Part shown: piece by piece, positions 7,063 to 13,746 of the stretch | Position numbering within the stretch: the first letter of the stretch is position 1 | How the letters are laid out: every line of letters starts with the position of its first letter | Origin: a virus | IMG/VR virus record: IMGVR_UViG_3300009149_000305 | Span: 1 to 22,914 of that record | Strand: one strand, 5' to 3' | DNA: 22,914 nt | The notes under the pieces: generated by a model | What the model was told of the DNA's origin: nothing | Databases searched by the model: none | Seen by the model: the letters and a program-made list of their open reading frames with translations, nothing else | Translations under genes and position numbers: made by a program

Positions 7063-7892
7063 AGCTGTGGCGCAAGTCGCTCGATAGCGCCGTATTTGCA
7101 GATGCGAATCTGTGGAAAGTCTGGTGCTGGTGCCTGATGAAGGCCAATCACAAAATCACTCACGTGCCGGTCTCAACGGGCAGGGGAAATACCATCGTCA
7201 CCTTGACCCCAGGACAGTTCATTTATGGCCGAGCGGCAGCGTCAAAGGCGCTGAAGATGCCAGGCACGTCCGTTGAGGGTCGCTTGGCGAAACTCATAAA
7301 CACCCAAAATCTCGTCAGGCAATCCGTCAGCCACTATTCTGTCATAACTATTGTCAACTGGGCGCGTTACAACGGCCAGTGCGCAGAGAATGGTCAGGGA
7401 ACCCGTCAGGCAACCGTCAGGCAACCGTCAGGCAACCGTCAAGCAACCGTCACAGACAAGAACGTTAAGAAGGTACAGAAGGTTAAGAAAAAGGATGTAC
7501 GGATCTTGTCCAGACCTGCGGCGGGGGCCGCAGTCTGTCCCGTCGAGCTGCGCGATCTGGTGCTCTACGCTGACGGCGAACAGGACGGACACACGACACG
7601 GCAGCGCGGCATACTCAAACTTTGGCGGCAGTGGCCCACGCTGAAGGCTGCCTGGGAACAATCATATCCGGCTGTCCGGGTTCTGCCAGAAGTGCGGAAG
7701 GCGCACGCCTGGGAACTCGCACACCCGGCCAAGCGGAAGGTAGACCGGATACGGTTCCTGGGCACCTGGCTTGCCCGCCAGCAGGATAGGGGTGGCTCGA
7801 CAGAGTTTGAGACCGAGGCCGATGCGGCTCGGTTCGCGTGGCCAAGTGAGAAGAAAGAAGGAGACCAGAGCAATGGCAGCGCTCCAAGCTGA
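7041..7892 (+). CDS. Phage replication initiator / DnaD-like replisome organiser
   Basis: I choose the GTG at 7041 (GAGG six bases upstream) because the domain begins there: AQDTWLKLWRKSLDSAVFAD then NLWKVWCWCLMKANHK, the typical N-terminus of phage replisome organisers. A longer frame starts at 6876 or 6903, but the extra residues look non-coding and the 6876 promoter cuts through them. Residues 1-117 form the winged-helix domain (GQFIYGRAAASKAL, SVEGRLAKLI). Residues 118-160 are a Gln/Arg/Lys-rich linker encoded by 11-bp direct repeats. The C-terminal domain (about 170-283) probably contacts the replicative helicase or its loader. It likely binds the repeats inside its own gene to start replication. 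The 283-residue length suits the family. Confidence 0.75.
   Translation: MAQDTWLKLWRKSLDSAVFADANLWKVWCWCLMKANHKITHVPVSTGRGNTIVTLTPGQFIYGRAAASKALKMPGTSVEGRLAKLINTQNLVRQSVSHYSVITIVNWARYNGQCAENGQGTRQATVRQPSGNRQATVTDKNVKKVQKVKKKDVRILSRPAAGAAVCPVELRDLVLYADGEQDGHTTRQRGILKLWRQWPTLKAAWEQSYPAVRVLPEVRKAHAWELAHPAKRKVDRIRFLGTWLARQQDRGGSTEFETEADAARFAWPSEKKEGDQSNGSAPS
7392..7457 (+). repeat. Iteron-like 11-bp direct repeats within the initiator gene (putative origin)
   Basis: Direct repeats of ccgtcaggcaa occur at 7403-7413, 7414-7424 and 7425-7435, with a one-mismatch copy at 7436-7446 and degenerate copies on both sides (7392 and 7447). Two further related copies lie at 7312-7334. A purine- and A-rich stretch (7457-7500) follows. 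Iterons inside the initiator gene next to an A/T-richer segment is the layout of lambda-type origins. Confidence 0.6.
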
Positions 7893-8646
7893 GACTGTCC
7901 GCGTGTTGATGGACCGTTTTCGTGCGCGCTTCAATCTGCCCGACAAGCTCATGAAGGATGGGCCTTTGTGGTTGGAGAGCCTGTCACAGGCCGGCCTCCA
8001 GGAGGAAGATGCAGCGCGTTTCTACGAGGGCTTCGTAGATCATTGGACCGAGCCCCGTAACCCTAGGCTCCATAATCTGCTGAAGGTGCTAAGGTATGGC
8101 TCATATGGCAAGCGGCCAGCAGCACCGCGGGCGCGATCTCCCTATGCCCTTGCCTGTGCGTTCTGTGATGATTCTGGAGGGTTCCCTGTCGCCGCGCCAG
8201 CGGTGCTTCTCCACACCGCCATGACGGTTGAGGAACTACGGTTCACGCCAGGCCAGATGTGGCCGCACCACCTGGCAGGCGACGCGAAGGGCCTTGAGGC
8301 GTGGAGTGTGCCATGTAAGTGCGATACAGGCAAGCGCATGGCCAACTCGGTGGGGTTCCGGTACTCGAGCCCTGCCCAGGCGGAGGAGTTGAGAGAGTTG
8401 TTCATCCCGTTCTTCATCGAAGCCGCCGGTGGGCGATGGCGGCTTGAGCCTGGGTGGCGTTTGCAGGCATGGGCTGCATGTCTGACCTACCGGCGGCGGG
8501 CTCGGGCGCAGAATTGGGAGCCGAGCCCGCGGCGTGCATATGACCCACAGACGGAAGGAGGGACAAATTACCCGGCGCGGATCATGGCGAACATACGGGG
8601 CATAGCCCATGGCTGGCAGGTAAGCGGTGCGGACGTGCCGTTTTAG
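7873..8646 (+). CDS. Hypothetical replication-associated protein with four-cysteine motif
   Basis: The ATG at 7873 has AAGGAG about ten bases upstream and overlaps the end of the initiator gene; an upstream frame extension to 7771 is out-of-frame overlap. It encodes 257 residues. The N-terminal 75 are helical (DRFRARFNLPDKLMKDG, ARFYEGFVDHW). A C95-x2-C98 pair (ACAFCDDSGG) and a C148-x-C150 pair (VPCKCDTGKRM) could hold a zinc ion, as in a split zinc ribbon. Such CxxC...CxC proteins often follow the initiator gene in phage genomes and may be helicase-loader or primosome parts, but I do not recognise a defined family. It overlaps the initiator gene by 20 bases, so translation is probably coupled. 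Confidence 0.75.
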   Translation: MAALQAETVRVLMDRFRARFNLPDKLMKDGPLWLESLSQAGLQEEDAARFYEGFVDHWTEPRNPRLHNLLKVLRYGSYGKRPAAPRARSPYALACAFCDDSGGFPVAAPAVLLHTAMTVEELRFTPGQMWPHHLAGDAKGLEAWSVPCKCDTGKRMANSVGFRYSSPAQAEELRELFIPFFIEAAGGRWRLEPGWRLQAWAACLTYRRRARAQNWEPSPRRAYDPQTEGGTNYPARIMANIRGIAHGWQVSGADVPF

Positions 8647-8662
8647 CCCACGGTCAATCGAG

Positions 8663-8679
8663 CAGCCCCCAGCGGGCTG
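8663..8679 (+). terminator. Short GC hairpin between replication and membrane-protein genes
   Basis: CAGCCC (8663-8668) pairs with GGGCTG (8674-8679) over a five-base loop, followed by GCGTTTAT. The T-tract is short, so this may be a weak terminator or simply an intergenic stem. Confidence 0.35.
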
Positions 8680-8700
8680 GCGTTTATCGGAGGACGCATC

Positions 8701-9090
8701 ATGATGACGCTCGGATTTCTCGGCGGCTTAGGCGACCTGCTCGCCAGCCGTGTTGTGCTGCATGTCGTGGCGGTAATCATCAGCGCCCTGTGGGGCTCAA
8801 GCTGGGTCCGCAAGTGGCGCAAGGACAGGCTGGACGGTACGGAGGCGGAGCTGTTCGAGTTCGCCCGTGCCTCGGTCCAGGCCACGTGGGAAAACTACGT
8901 GGAGGAACTGAAGGTGGGCCGGGCGGATGGGAAGCTGACCGTCGAAGAGCGCCAGATTGCCCGGCGCAAGGCGCTGAGTTCGCTGAAGGCTCGCGTTACC
9001 GGCAAGGCCCGTGAGTTGTTTGAGGCGTTGGGCAAGGCCGAGCGTGATGTACTGATTGAGGACGCGGTGTCCTCGATGAAGGAAGGCTGA
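8701..9090 (+). CDS. Holin-like membrane protein (LLH-type)
   Basis: GGAGG seven bases before the ATG; a second ATG follows immediately. Of 129 residues, about 5-30 form one hydrophobic span (LGGLGDLLASRVVLHVVAVI then ISALW), followed by a basic WVRKWRKDRL anchor. The rest is a long charged helix with the pattern VQATWENYVEELK...DGKLTVEERQIARRKAL...LIEDAVSSMK, which resembles the soluble tail of LLH-type phage holins (short TM, long amphipathic coiled-coil ending in an acidic helix). A lysis function is plausible. No endolysin is next to it, and two other small membrane proteins lie at 13747 and 13966, so which of them is the holin is open. Confidence 0.7.
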   Translation: MMTLGFLGGLGDLLASRVVLHVVAVIISALWGSSWVRKWRKDRLDGTEAELFEFARASVQATWENYVEELKVGRADGKLTVEERQIARRKALSSLKARVTGKARELFEALGKAERDVLIEDAVSSMKEG

Positions 9091-9106
9091 CATGACGGAG
9101 GAGAAG

Positions 9107-9505
9107 ATGGCGAAGGACGACGCACAGAAGAGTTTCGAGAGTGAGGTGACCCCGGCCGCCGAGGCGCCAGTTGACCCTATCGTCAGCATCGGCACTGCAA
9201 TCGTGGCTCTGCTGGAAAGGATCGAGCAGCGATTGGCCGCCACCGCCGGCCCGTTGGCCGGCCAGGAGGATCTGGAGCCGTCCCGCCTAACAACGGTGTG
9301 GACGCATCCGTCAGGGCACATCCTGTCGGACGACCAGTATGGCCGCACGATATGGGATCTGACGGGTCGCTACGCGGAGGTCCGCGCGCGTGTGCTGGCA
9401 GCTGCGGGCGAGCGGACCGACATCGCCTGGTATCGTACCGACGATAAGGGCCGCCGGAAGGCAGCAGGCAGAGAGTATTTCCAGGCCGGCAGGTTCGCGG
9501 AATGA
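9107..9505 (+). CDS. Hypothetical protein, 132 residues
   Basis: I prefer the ATG at 9107 because GGAGGAG lies directly upstream and the same leader, cggaggagaagatggc, precedes the gene at 10127. An in-frame ATG at 9092 would add five residues and also has a GGAAGG site. The N-terminus is acidic and probably disordered; residues about 22-45 are a coiled-coil-like helix (IVSIGTAIVALLERIEQRL). A small alpha/beta part follows (TTVWTHPSGHILSDDQYG, RTDIAWYRTDDKGRRKAAG). No family recognised. Its position right after the holin-like gene could suggest a virion or lysis-associated role; unproven. Confidence 0.65.
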   Translation: MAKDDAQKSFESEVTPAAEAPVDPIVSIGTAIVALLERIEQRLAATAGPLAGQEDLEPSRLTTVWTHPSGHILSDDQYGRTIWDLTGRYAEVRARVLAAAGERTDIAWYRTDDKGRRKAAGREYFQAGRFAE

Positions 9506-9512
9506 GGCGGGA

Positions 9513-9650
9513 GGTCGCCTGCGGCGTGGCTATATGACACGCGCGGAGCGGTTGAGCTGTCGCCCGTGGACCGAAGAGCGGAGATGCAACCCAGTGTACT
9601 TGGCATCAAGGCTCCAAGCGGAGAGCCGGGGTAGGGCCGGCCAGGCGACC
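9513..9650 (+). other. Structured repeat element A (inverted repeat, RNA-like)
   Basis: GGTCGCCTG (9513-9521) pairs perfectly with CAGGCGACC (9642-9650). Inside are hairpins GCGTG/CACGC (9524-9528 with 9538-9542) and GGCTC/GAGCC (9610-9614 with 9623-9627). The first 17 bases are identical to element B, and the 3' part is shared with elements B and C. It ends about 20 bases before the ribosome binding site of the next small gene. A 44-residue frame (ATG 9534, stop 9668) also runs through it but has no ribosome binding site. Confidence 0.5.
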
Positions 9651-9680
9651 AGCACACTATTACACTGAAGGGAGACGTCG

Positions 9681-9794
9681 GTGGTGAAGAAGGGAGTGCC
9701 TAAGAAAGACGGGAGTGGCAGAGGTTCACGAGCCAATCGTGGGCGAGGCGGATGCACGCCAACCCGCAAGACCGGCAGAGGCCGGAACAGCTGA
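9681..9794 (+). CDS. Very small basic Gly/Arg-rich protein, 37 residues
   Basis: Reads from GTG 9681 (or the next codon, GTG 9684) with AAGGGAG six bases upstream to TGA 9794. The product begins VVKKGVPKKDGSGRGSRANR and continues GRGGCTPTRKTGRGRNS. The 'PKKDGSGRGxRANRGRGGC' pattern is one I recognise as recurring in tiny hypothetical proteins of phages and bacteria, with a single conserved cysteine in a basic Gly-rich chain. The protein would be unstructured and nucleic-acid-binding in character. It is easily missed for its length. It is framed by repeat elements A and B, so it may be a small cassette. Confidence 0.55.
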   Translation: MVKKGVPKKDGSGRGSRANRGRGGCTPTRKTGRGRNS

Positions 9795-9802
9795 CGTCAC
9801 GG

Positions 9803-9901
9803 GTGGTCGCCTGCGGCGTGGGCAGAGTTACTACGCACCCACGGGCACAAGTCGCCCCTATTAACGGGGACAGGTCGGCGAAAGACCGGCCAGGCGACCA
9901 C
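9803..9901 (+). other. Structured repeat element B (four-way-junction RNA-like)
   Basis: An 11-bp perfect closing stem, GTGGTCGCCTG (9803-9813) with CAGGCGACCAC (9891-9901), encloses three hairpins: CGTGGG/CCCACG (9817-9822 with 9838-9843), GTCgCCCC/GGGGAC (9851-9858 with 9866-9871) and GGTC/GACC (9873-9876 with 9884-9887), joined by short linkers. It is not a tRNA: the last arm lacks the TTC loop and the closing stem is too long. It precedes the AAGGAG of the next small ORF. Confidence 0.55.
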
Positions 9902-9935
9902 TACTTACGTCCAGTCGAGCAGAAAGGAGATGGCG

Positions 9936-10151
9936 ATGGAAGGTGATGGGACTTATATGGGGCACACGTACCGACCTGGGCAAGATCGCATCAAAGAGCT
10001 GACAGCCGAGAACGAGCGGCTGCGGGGGCGGGCCACTGGCAGCGATGTTATGCGTAAGGTTCACAAACCAGGAAAGCCGGGGCAGGACCGGCCAGGCGAC
10101 CGCCAACACACTGAACGGAGGAGAAGATGGCAGACACACCCACACAGTTGA
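9936..10151 (+). CDS. Doubtful small ORF, 71 residues
   Basis: ATG 9936 lies six bases after AAGGAG; ATG 9930 is in frame but too close to it. The first 45 residues look protein-like, with a coiled-coil-type DRIKELTAENERLRGR segment. The tail, encoded by repeat element C and the leader of the next gene, is unusually basic (TERRRRWQTHPHS) and overlaps the next gene by 25 bases. The gene may be real, or may have been truncated or extended by the repeat. Function unknown. Confidence 0.35.
   Translation: MEGDGTYMGHTYRPGQDRIKELTAENERLRGRATGSDVMRKVHKPGKPGQDRPGDRQHTERRRRWQTHPHS
10071..10101 (+). repeat. Repeat element C (3' half only)
   Basis: A ggaaagccggggcagg segment followed by ACCGGCCAGGCGACC repeats the 3' part of element A (9621-9650) with few differences, and the last 15 bases match element B. 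It is also followed by a similar CACACTGAACGGAG leader before the 10127 gene. No GGTCGCCTG partner is found upstream, so it cannot form the closing stem. Confidence 0.5.
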
Positions 10152-10339
10152 TACCGAACAACATCGCAACGGAAATCTTTGAGGCGCATACCGAAGTAGT
10201 GCAGTTTGCGACCGCCCACGCCTCCGCCAAGCTCGTGCTGAAAGCGGCCCGCGAGGACCTGGAGGAGGCGCAGACACGCCTGGCAGACCTGATCAGCGAG
10301 GCGAAAAGCGGCCAGACAAAGATGTTCAACGGTCAATAG
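10127..10339 (+). CDS. Small helical protein, 70 residues
   Basis: GGAGGAG precedes the ATG. The product is almost entirely helical, with a heptad-like LVLKAAREDLEEAQTRLADLI segment at about 36-56 and a short polar C-terminus (SGQTKMFNGQ). It is likely a coiled-coil oligomer. No family recognised. The next gene follows 12 bases later. Confidence 0.6.
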   Translation: MADTPTQLIPNNIATEIFEAHTEVVQFATAHASAKLVLKAAREDLEEAQTRLADLISEAKSGQTKMFNGQ

Positions 10340-10351
10340 GAGGAGTGAGCC

Positions 10352-10792
10352 ATGTTCGAGGACGCCGATGCGCCACTGGGCAACGCACATGAGCAACTGG
10401 ACGCGCGCAGGGCGGCCGATGCCGATGGGGCGGTGCGGATGCGCGACCTATCGCAGAAGCACCCGTGGGGCGTATCCCTGGCCGTGCCAGTGGACCCCGA
10501 GCGGCAGGAGCAGGACGCGTGCCGAGCAAGTGCCGGCGTCTTGCACAACGGGATCGTGGCATTGGCCTCGACGCTTGGTCGCAGCCCCACAAGGACTATG
10601 AAGAGGCTCGCACTCGCGGTCGGTGTGCCTCCAACGCGCATACGCTCGTGGGCCGAGAACGGCATTCCAATCCCGGATATGCGGCGGCGGCTGTTCAATC
10701 TGATCGAGCAGGTCGCGGAGGCGGCGAGGGCCGAACGGATCGCAGCCGAGCCTGGCGGCGAACGGACGATGAGGCCGGCGCATGATGTGTAG
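10352..10792 (+). CDS. Hypothetical protein, possible DNA-binding C-terminus
   Basis: A 146-residue protein with AGGAG before its ATG. The N-terminal 60 residues are acidic and without pattern. Residues about 66-115 (LASTLGRSPTRTMKRLALAV, VPPTRIRSWAENGIPIPDM, RRRLFNLIEQVAEAA) have a helix-turn-helix-like run: TMKRLALAVGVPPTRIRSWAENG resembles a Cro/MerR-type recognition region followed by a C-terminal helix. A regulator role is plausible, located just before the RusA and methyltransferase genes, but the resemblance is only moderate. Confidence 0.6.
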   Translation: MFEDADAPLGNAHEQLDARRAADADGAVRMRDLSQKHPWGVSLAVPVDPERQEQDACRASAGVLHNGIVALASTLGRSPTRTMKRLALAVGVPPTRIRSWAENGIPIPDMRRRLFNLIEQVAEAARAERIAAEPGGERTMRPAHDV

Positions 10793-10819
10793 CCGCCCTA
10801 CGCGAGAAAGGAGGCGACG

Positions 10820-11284
10820 GTGGGTGACGAGAGCATATCCTTCGAGGTGACCGGCACGCTGCGCGGGTGGACTGCGCCATCGTTCAGCCGCAAGACCGGG
10901 CACGCCTACAAGCCCAACTGGGAGCGGGTGCAGCGCGAAAGCATCCAGGCCCAGGCTATGCCACACAGGCCCACCGATCCGTGGACGGGGCCGCTGGCGG
11001 TCACGCTGATGTTCCAGGTGCCGATACCCCGATCGTGGGCGCGGTGGCGGCGAGAAGTGGCCCCCGGCCATCCTGCGGTCGGTAAGCCGGACCTGGACAA
11101 CATGGTCAAGGCGGTGCTGGATGCGCTCAAGGGGATGTTCTTCCTGGACGATACGCAGGTCGCATCCCTCATGGCCAGCAATCACTACAGCGCGGGCGCG
11201 CCAGGTGTGCGGATCGGGTTGGTGCAGATGGACGCGCTGCCGGCGACAAAGGCCGATTGGCTGCGAAGAGGGGGGGCCGAATGA
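10820..11284 (+). CDS. rusA: RusA-family Holliday junction resolvase
   Basis: GTG start at 10820 with AAGGAGG five bases upstream. A 154-residue protein, slightly longer than classical RusA (about 120). The RusA signature is clear: VGKPDLDNMVKAVLDALKG (88-106) with the metal-binding DLDN, then FLDDTQV (108-114) with the paired aspartates. The N-terminal half carries the FEVTGTLRGW... and IPRSWARWRR strands and basic patch expected for junction binding. It resolves four-way junctions formed in recombination or replication before packaging, and so complements the annealing/nuclease pair upstream. It overlaps the next tiny gene by ATGA. Confidence 0.92.
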   Translation: MGDESISFEVTGTLRGWTAPSFSRKTGHAYKPNWERVQRESIQAQAMPHRPTDPWTGPLAVTLMFQVPIPRSWARWRREVAPGHPAVGKPDLDNMVKAVLDALKGMFFLDDTQVASLMASNHYSAGAPGVRIGLVQMDALPATKADWLRRGGAE

Positions 11285-11406
11285 CCGTGAGCTTCACCCG
11301 CGATGCAGTCATCGTGAGCTTCGGAATCGTCCTAAGCTGGTATGCGGGGCGCCCGCAGCTCTACGTAGCGCTGTGGCGCTTTCGGCTGTCGGCGGGATGG
11401 GCGTAG
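11281..11406 (+). CDS. Tiny hydrophobic protein, 41 residues
   Basis: Begins at ATG 11281, which overlaps the rusA stop by four bases (ATGA), and ends at TAG 11406. Residues 8-22 (DAVIVSFGIVLSWYAG in part) are a short hydrophobic span; the C-terminus, YVALWRFRLSAGWA, is amphipathic and basic. It is probably membrane-associated. No family recognised. The coupling to rusA and the following 34-base gap support translation; it is too short for most gene finders. Confidence 0.5.
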   Translation: MTVSFTRDAVIVSFGIVLSWYAGRPQLYVALWRFRLSAGWA

Positions 11407-11440
11407 GAACCACCGAGTTCATCACAAAGGGGAGGGCTAC

Positions 11441-13633
11441 ATGGGCGCAGTAGCGATTGACGACTATCAATCATTCCTGGCCGGCAAGCAGATGCTCGCA
11501 CCAGCGGCGGGACCGACCATCGCACCGGAGCAGGTTCATCCGATGTTGTTTCCGTTTCAGCGGGACATTGTCTGCTGGGCGGTGCGGAAGGCCCGGTGCG
11601 CAGTGTTTGCCGATACCGGCCTCGGCAAGACGTTTATCCAGATAGAGTGGGCCAGGCTCTTGGGGTGCCCTACGCTAATCATTGCTCCTCTGACGGTGGC
11701 GCGGCAGACAGTCAAAGAGGCAGCGAAGATTGATGTGGTCGTTCAGTATGCCCGTAACCAGGGCGAAGTGACGGCCCCCATCGTCATTACGAACTATGAA
11801 ATGATTCAGCATTTCGACCCCGCCAAGTTCGGGGCAGTGATTCTGGACGAGTCCAGCATCCTGAAAGCGCTGGACGGCAAGACGCGGCAGAAGCTGACGG
11901 ACATGTTTCAGAACACGCCGCATCGCCTCTGCTGCACAGCGACGCCAGCCCCCAACGATAGGGCGGAGATTGGCAATCACTCGGAATTCCTTGGGGTAAT
12001 GACACGCTCGGACATGCTCAGCAGCTTCTTCGTGCACGATGATGACGGCTGGCGACTGAAGGGCCACGCACAGGATGCGTTTTTCCGGTGGCTTGCTTCG
12101 TGGTCATTGAGTATCTGCACGCCCAGCGATCTGGGCTACGATGATGACGGATTCATTCTGCCTGCGCTGACGGTCGATGCCGTGCTGGTCGATGTCGCCG
12201 GGGCACTGGAGGGGCAACTGTTCTTTACCGGGCTGAAGGGTATCCAGGACCGGTTGCGCGTGCGTCAGGCTACCGTTGATGTGAGGTGTCAGCGTGTAGC
12301 CGATCTGGTCGATGATGATGACGGGCAATGGATCATCTGGTGCGGGCTCAACAAGGAAAGCGATCTGATAACGAAGCTCATACCAGATGCCGTGCAGGTG
12401 AAGGGCACACAGACGCCCGAATCAAAGGCGCAGACTATCGAGGCGTTTCAGGACGGTGAGATCCGCGTGCTCGTGACAAAGCCGAAGATCGCCGGCTTCG
12501 GCATGAACTTCCAGAACTGCCATAGCATGGCTTTCGTGGGCCTGTCGGATTCCTGGGAGGCGTATTATCAGTGTATTCGCCGCTGCTGGCGATTCGGGCA
12601 ACAATCCCCGGTAACCACCTACGTTGTGCTGTCGGATTGGGAGGCCGAAATCTACGCGAACATCATGCGGAAAGAGACGCAGAATCAGAAGATGCGCCGG
12701 TATCTGATCGAGCACGTCCAGGAGTTCGAGACCAAGGAGTTGGCGAACATGGTGCAGGACTGGAAATATGAAACGGACCAGACCGATGGCGATGGTTATA
12801 CCTGGATGCTGGGCGATTCGGCGGAACGCGTTGCTACCGTTGAGCCCGACAGCGTAGGGCTCAGCGTGTTCAGCCCGCCGTTTCTGTCACTCTACACATA
12901 CACCCCCACCGAGCGGGACGTTGGCAACGGGCGCACCGTTGCCGAGTTCTACGACCACATGAGATACATCAGCACGGCGCTACTGCGCGCGACAATGCCA
13001 GGTCGGTTGGCCTGCGTCCACGTTGCCCAGGTGCCAGCCATGCTGGTGCGCGACGGATACATCGGCATGAAGGACTTCAGGGGCAAGACCATTGAGCACT
13101 TCCAGGAAGCGGGCTGGATCTATCACGGGGAGGTCTGTATTGACAAAGACCCGCAGGCGCAGGCCATCCGCACAAAGAGCAAGGCGCTCCTGTTCACCCA
13201 GCTCCACAAAGACGCCTCATGGCTGCGGCCCGCACTGGCAGACTACATCCTCGTATTTAGGAAGCCTGGCGAGAACCCGGTGCCTATCAAGCCGAGCATC
13301 ACGAACAATCAATGGATCGAATGGGCGCGACCCATCTGGTATGGGATCAACGAGACGGACACGCTCAACAAGGCCGAGGCGCGCGAGGAACGGGACGAGC
13401 GCCATATCTGCCCGCTGCAGCTCGAGACGATTCGGCGATGTGTGCTCCTGTGGAGCAACCCCGGAGATCTGATCTGTGACCCGTTCGGGGGGATCGCAAG
13501 TACCGGGTATGTGGCGTTGACAGAAGATCGGCAATTCATCGGCTGCGAGCTGAAGGCAAGCTACTATCAGGCAGGTGTGCGCAACTTGGCGCGGGCCATC
13601 GCGACAAAGGAACAACATTCGCTGTTCGCATAA
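11441..13633 (+). CDS. SNF2-type helicase fused to a beta-class DNA methyltransferase
   Basis: A 730-residue protein; GGGGAGGG precedes the ATG. Residues 35-440 are an SF2/SNF2 helicase: DTGLGKT (58-64, Walker A), LDESS (135-139, motif II), TATPAPND (166-173, motif III) and QCIRRCWRFGQ (377-387, motif VI). Residues 450-715 are a DNA methyltransferase with permuted motifs: SPPF (478-481, catalytic motif IV) comes before DPFGGIASTG (680-689, SAM-binding motif I), as in beta-class N4-cytosine/N6-adenine enzymes. SPPF favours N4-cytosine, but N6-adenine cannot be excluded. Both parts look intact. No restriction nuclease is nearby, so protection of phage DNA against host restriction, possibly with ATP-driven tracking along DNA, is the likeliest role. 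No 20-residue insertion or frameshift is seen. Confidence 0.92.
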   Translation: MGAVAIDDYQSFLAGKQMLAPAAGPTIAPEQVHPMLFPFQRDIVCWAVRKARCAVFADTGLGKTFIQIEWARLLGCPTLIIAPLTVARQTVKEAAKIDVVVQYARNQGEVTAPIVITNYEMIQHFDPAKFGAVILDESSILKALDGKTRQKLTDMFQNTPHRLCCTATPAPNDRAEIGNHSEFLGVMTRSDMLSSFFVHDDDGWRLKGHAQDAFFRWLASWSLSICTPSDLGYDDDGFILPALTVDAVLVDVAGALEGQLFFTGLKGIQDRLRVRQATVDVRCQRVADLVDDDDGQWIIWCGLNKESDLITKLIPDAVQVKGTQTPESKAQTIEAFQDGEIRVLVTKPKIAGFGMNFQNCHSMAFVGLSDSWEAYYQCIRRCWRFGQQSPVTTYVVLSDWEAEIYANIMRKETQNQKMRRYLIEHVQEFETKELANMVQDWKYETDQTDGDGYTWMLGDSAERVATVEPDSVGLSVFSPPFLSLYTYTPTERDVGNGRTVAEFYDHMRYISTALLRATMPGRLACVHVAQVPAMLVRDGYIGMKDFRGKTIEHFQEAGWIYHGEVCIDKDPQAQAIRTKSKALLFTQLHKDASWLRPALADYILVFRKPGENPVPIKPSITNNQWIEWARPIWYGINETDTLNKAEAREERDERHICPLQLETIRRCVLLWSNPGDLICDPFGGIASTGYVALTEDRQFIGCELKASYYQAGVRNLARAIATKEQHSLFA

Positions 13634-13675
13634 TGCTGGCCGATAGGGCTTGACACCGAATAGGTCGGAGCATTA
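13631..13675 (+). other. Hairpin overlapping the helicase-methyltransferase stop
   Basis: TAATGCT (13631-13637, containing the stop TAA) pairs with AGCATTA (13669-13675), continued by CCGA/TCGG (13640-13643 with 13665-13668). The loop contains TTGACA, and CCGATAGG/CCGAATAGG form a direct repeat. No T-tract follows. It may be a terminator-like or operator-like element around the 13650 promoter. Confidence 0.4.
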
Positions 13676-13679
13676 CCAT
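13650..13679 (+). promoter_or_regulatory. Candidate promoter for the packaging/head genes
   Basis: TTGACA (13650-13655), 18-base spacer, TACCAT (13674-13679; 4 of 6). A consensus -35 at a module boundary. It would read through a terminator-like hairpin (13693-13723) before the first gene, so regulation by read-through is possible. Confidence 0.4.
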
Positions 13680-13692
13680 AGTGTGCAACGAT

Positions 13693-13723
13693 GGGCACGG
13701 AGGGCGCGACGCCTGCCGTGCCC
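13693..13723 (+). terminator. Terminator-like hairpin before the packaging module
   Basis: GGGCACGG (13693-13700) pairs with CCGTGCCC (13716-13723), and an inner GGCG/CGCC pair (13703-13706 with 13710-13713) extends it; TTT follows. This is the best terminator shape in the window, though the T-tract is only three bases. It lies between the candidate promoter and the next gene, so it could act as an attenuator. Confidence 0.55.
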
Positions 13724-13746
13724 TTTCGCGTTAGGAGGATTGCAGA

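Noticed and set aside
9803-9901. Element B as a tRNA
   Set aside because: Three arms and a closing stem look like a cloverleaf, but the closing stem is 11 bp, the T-arm loop lacks TTC, and the middle loop lacks U33.
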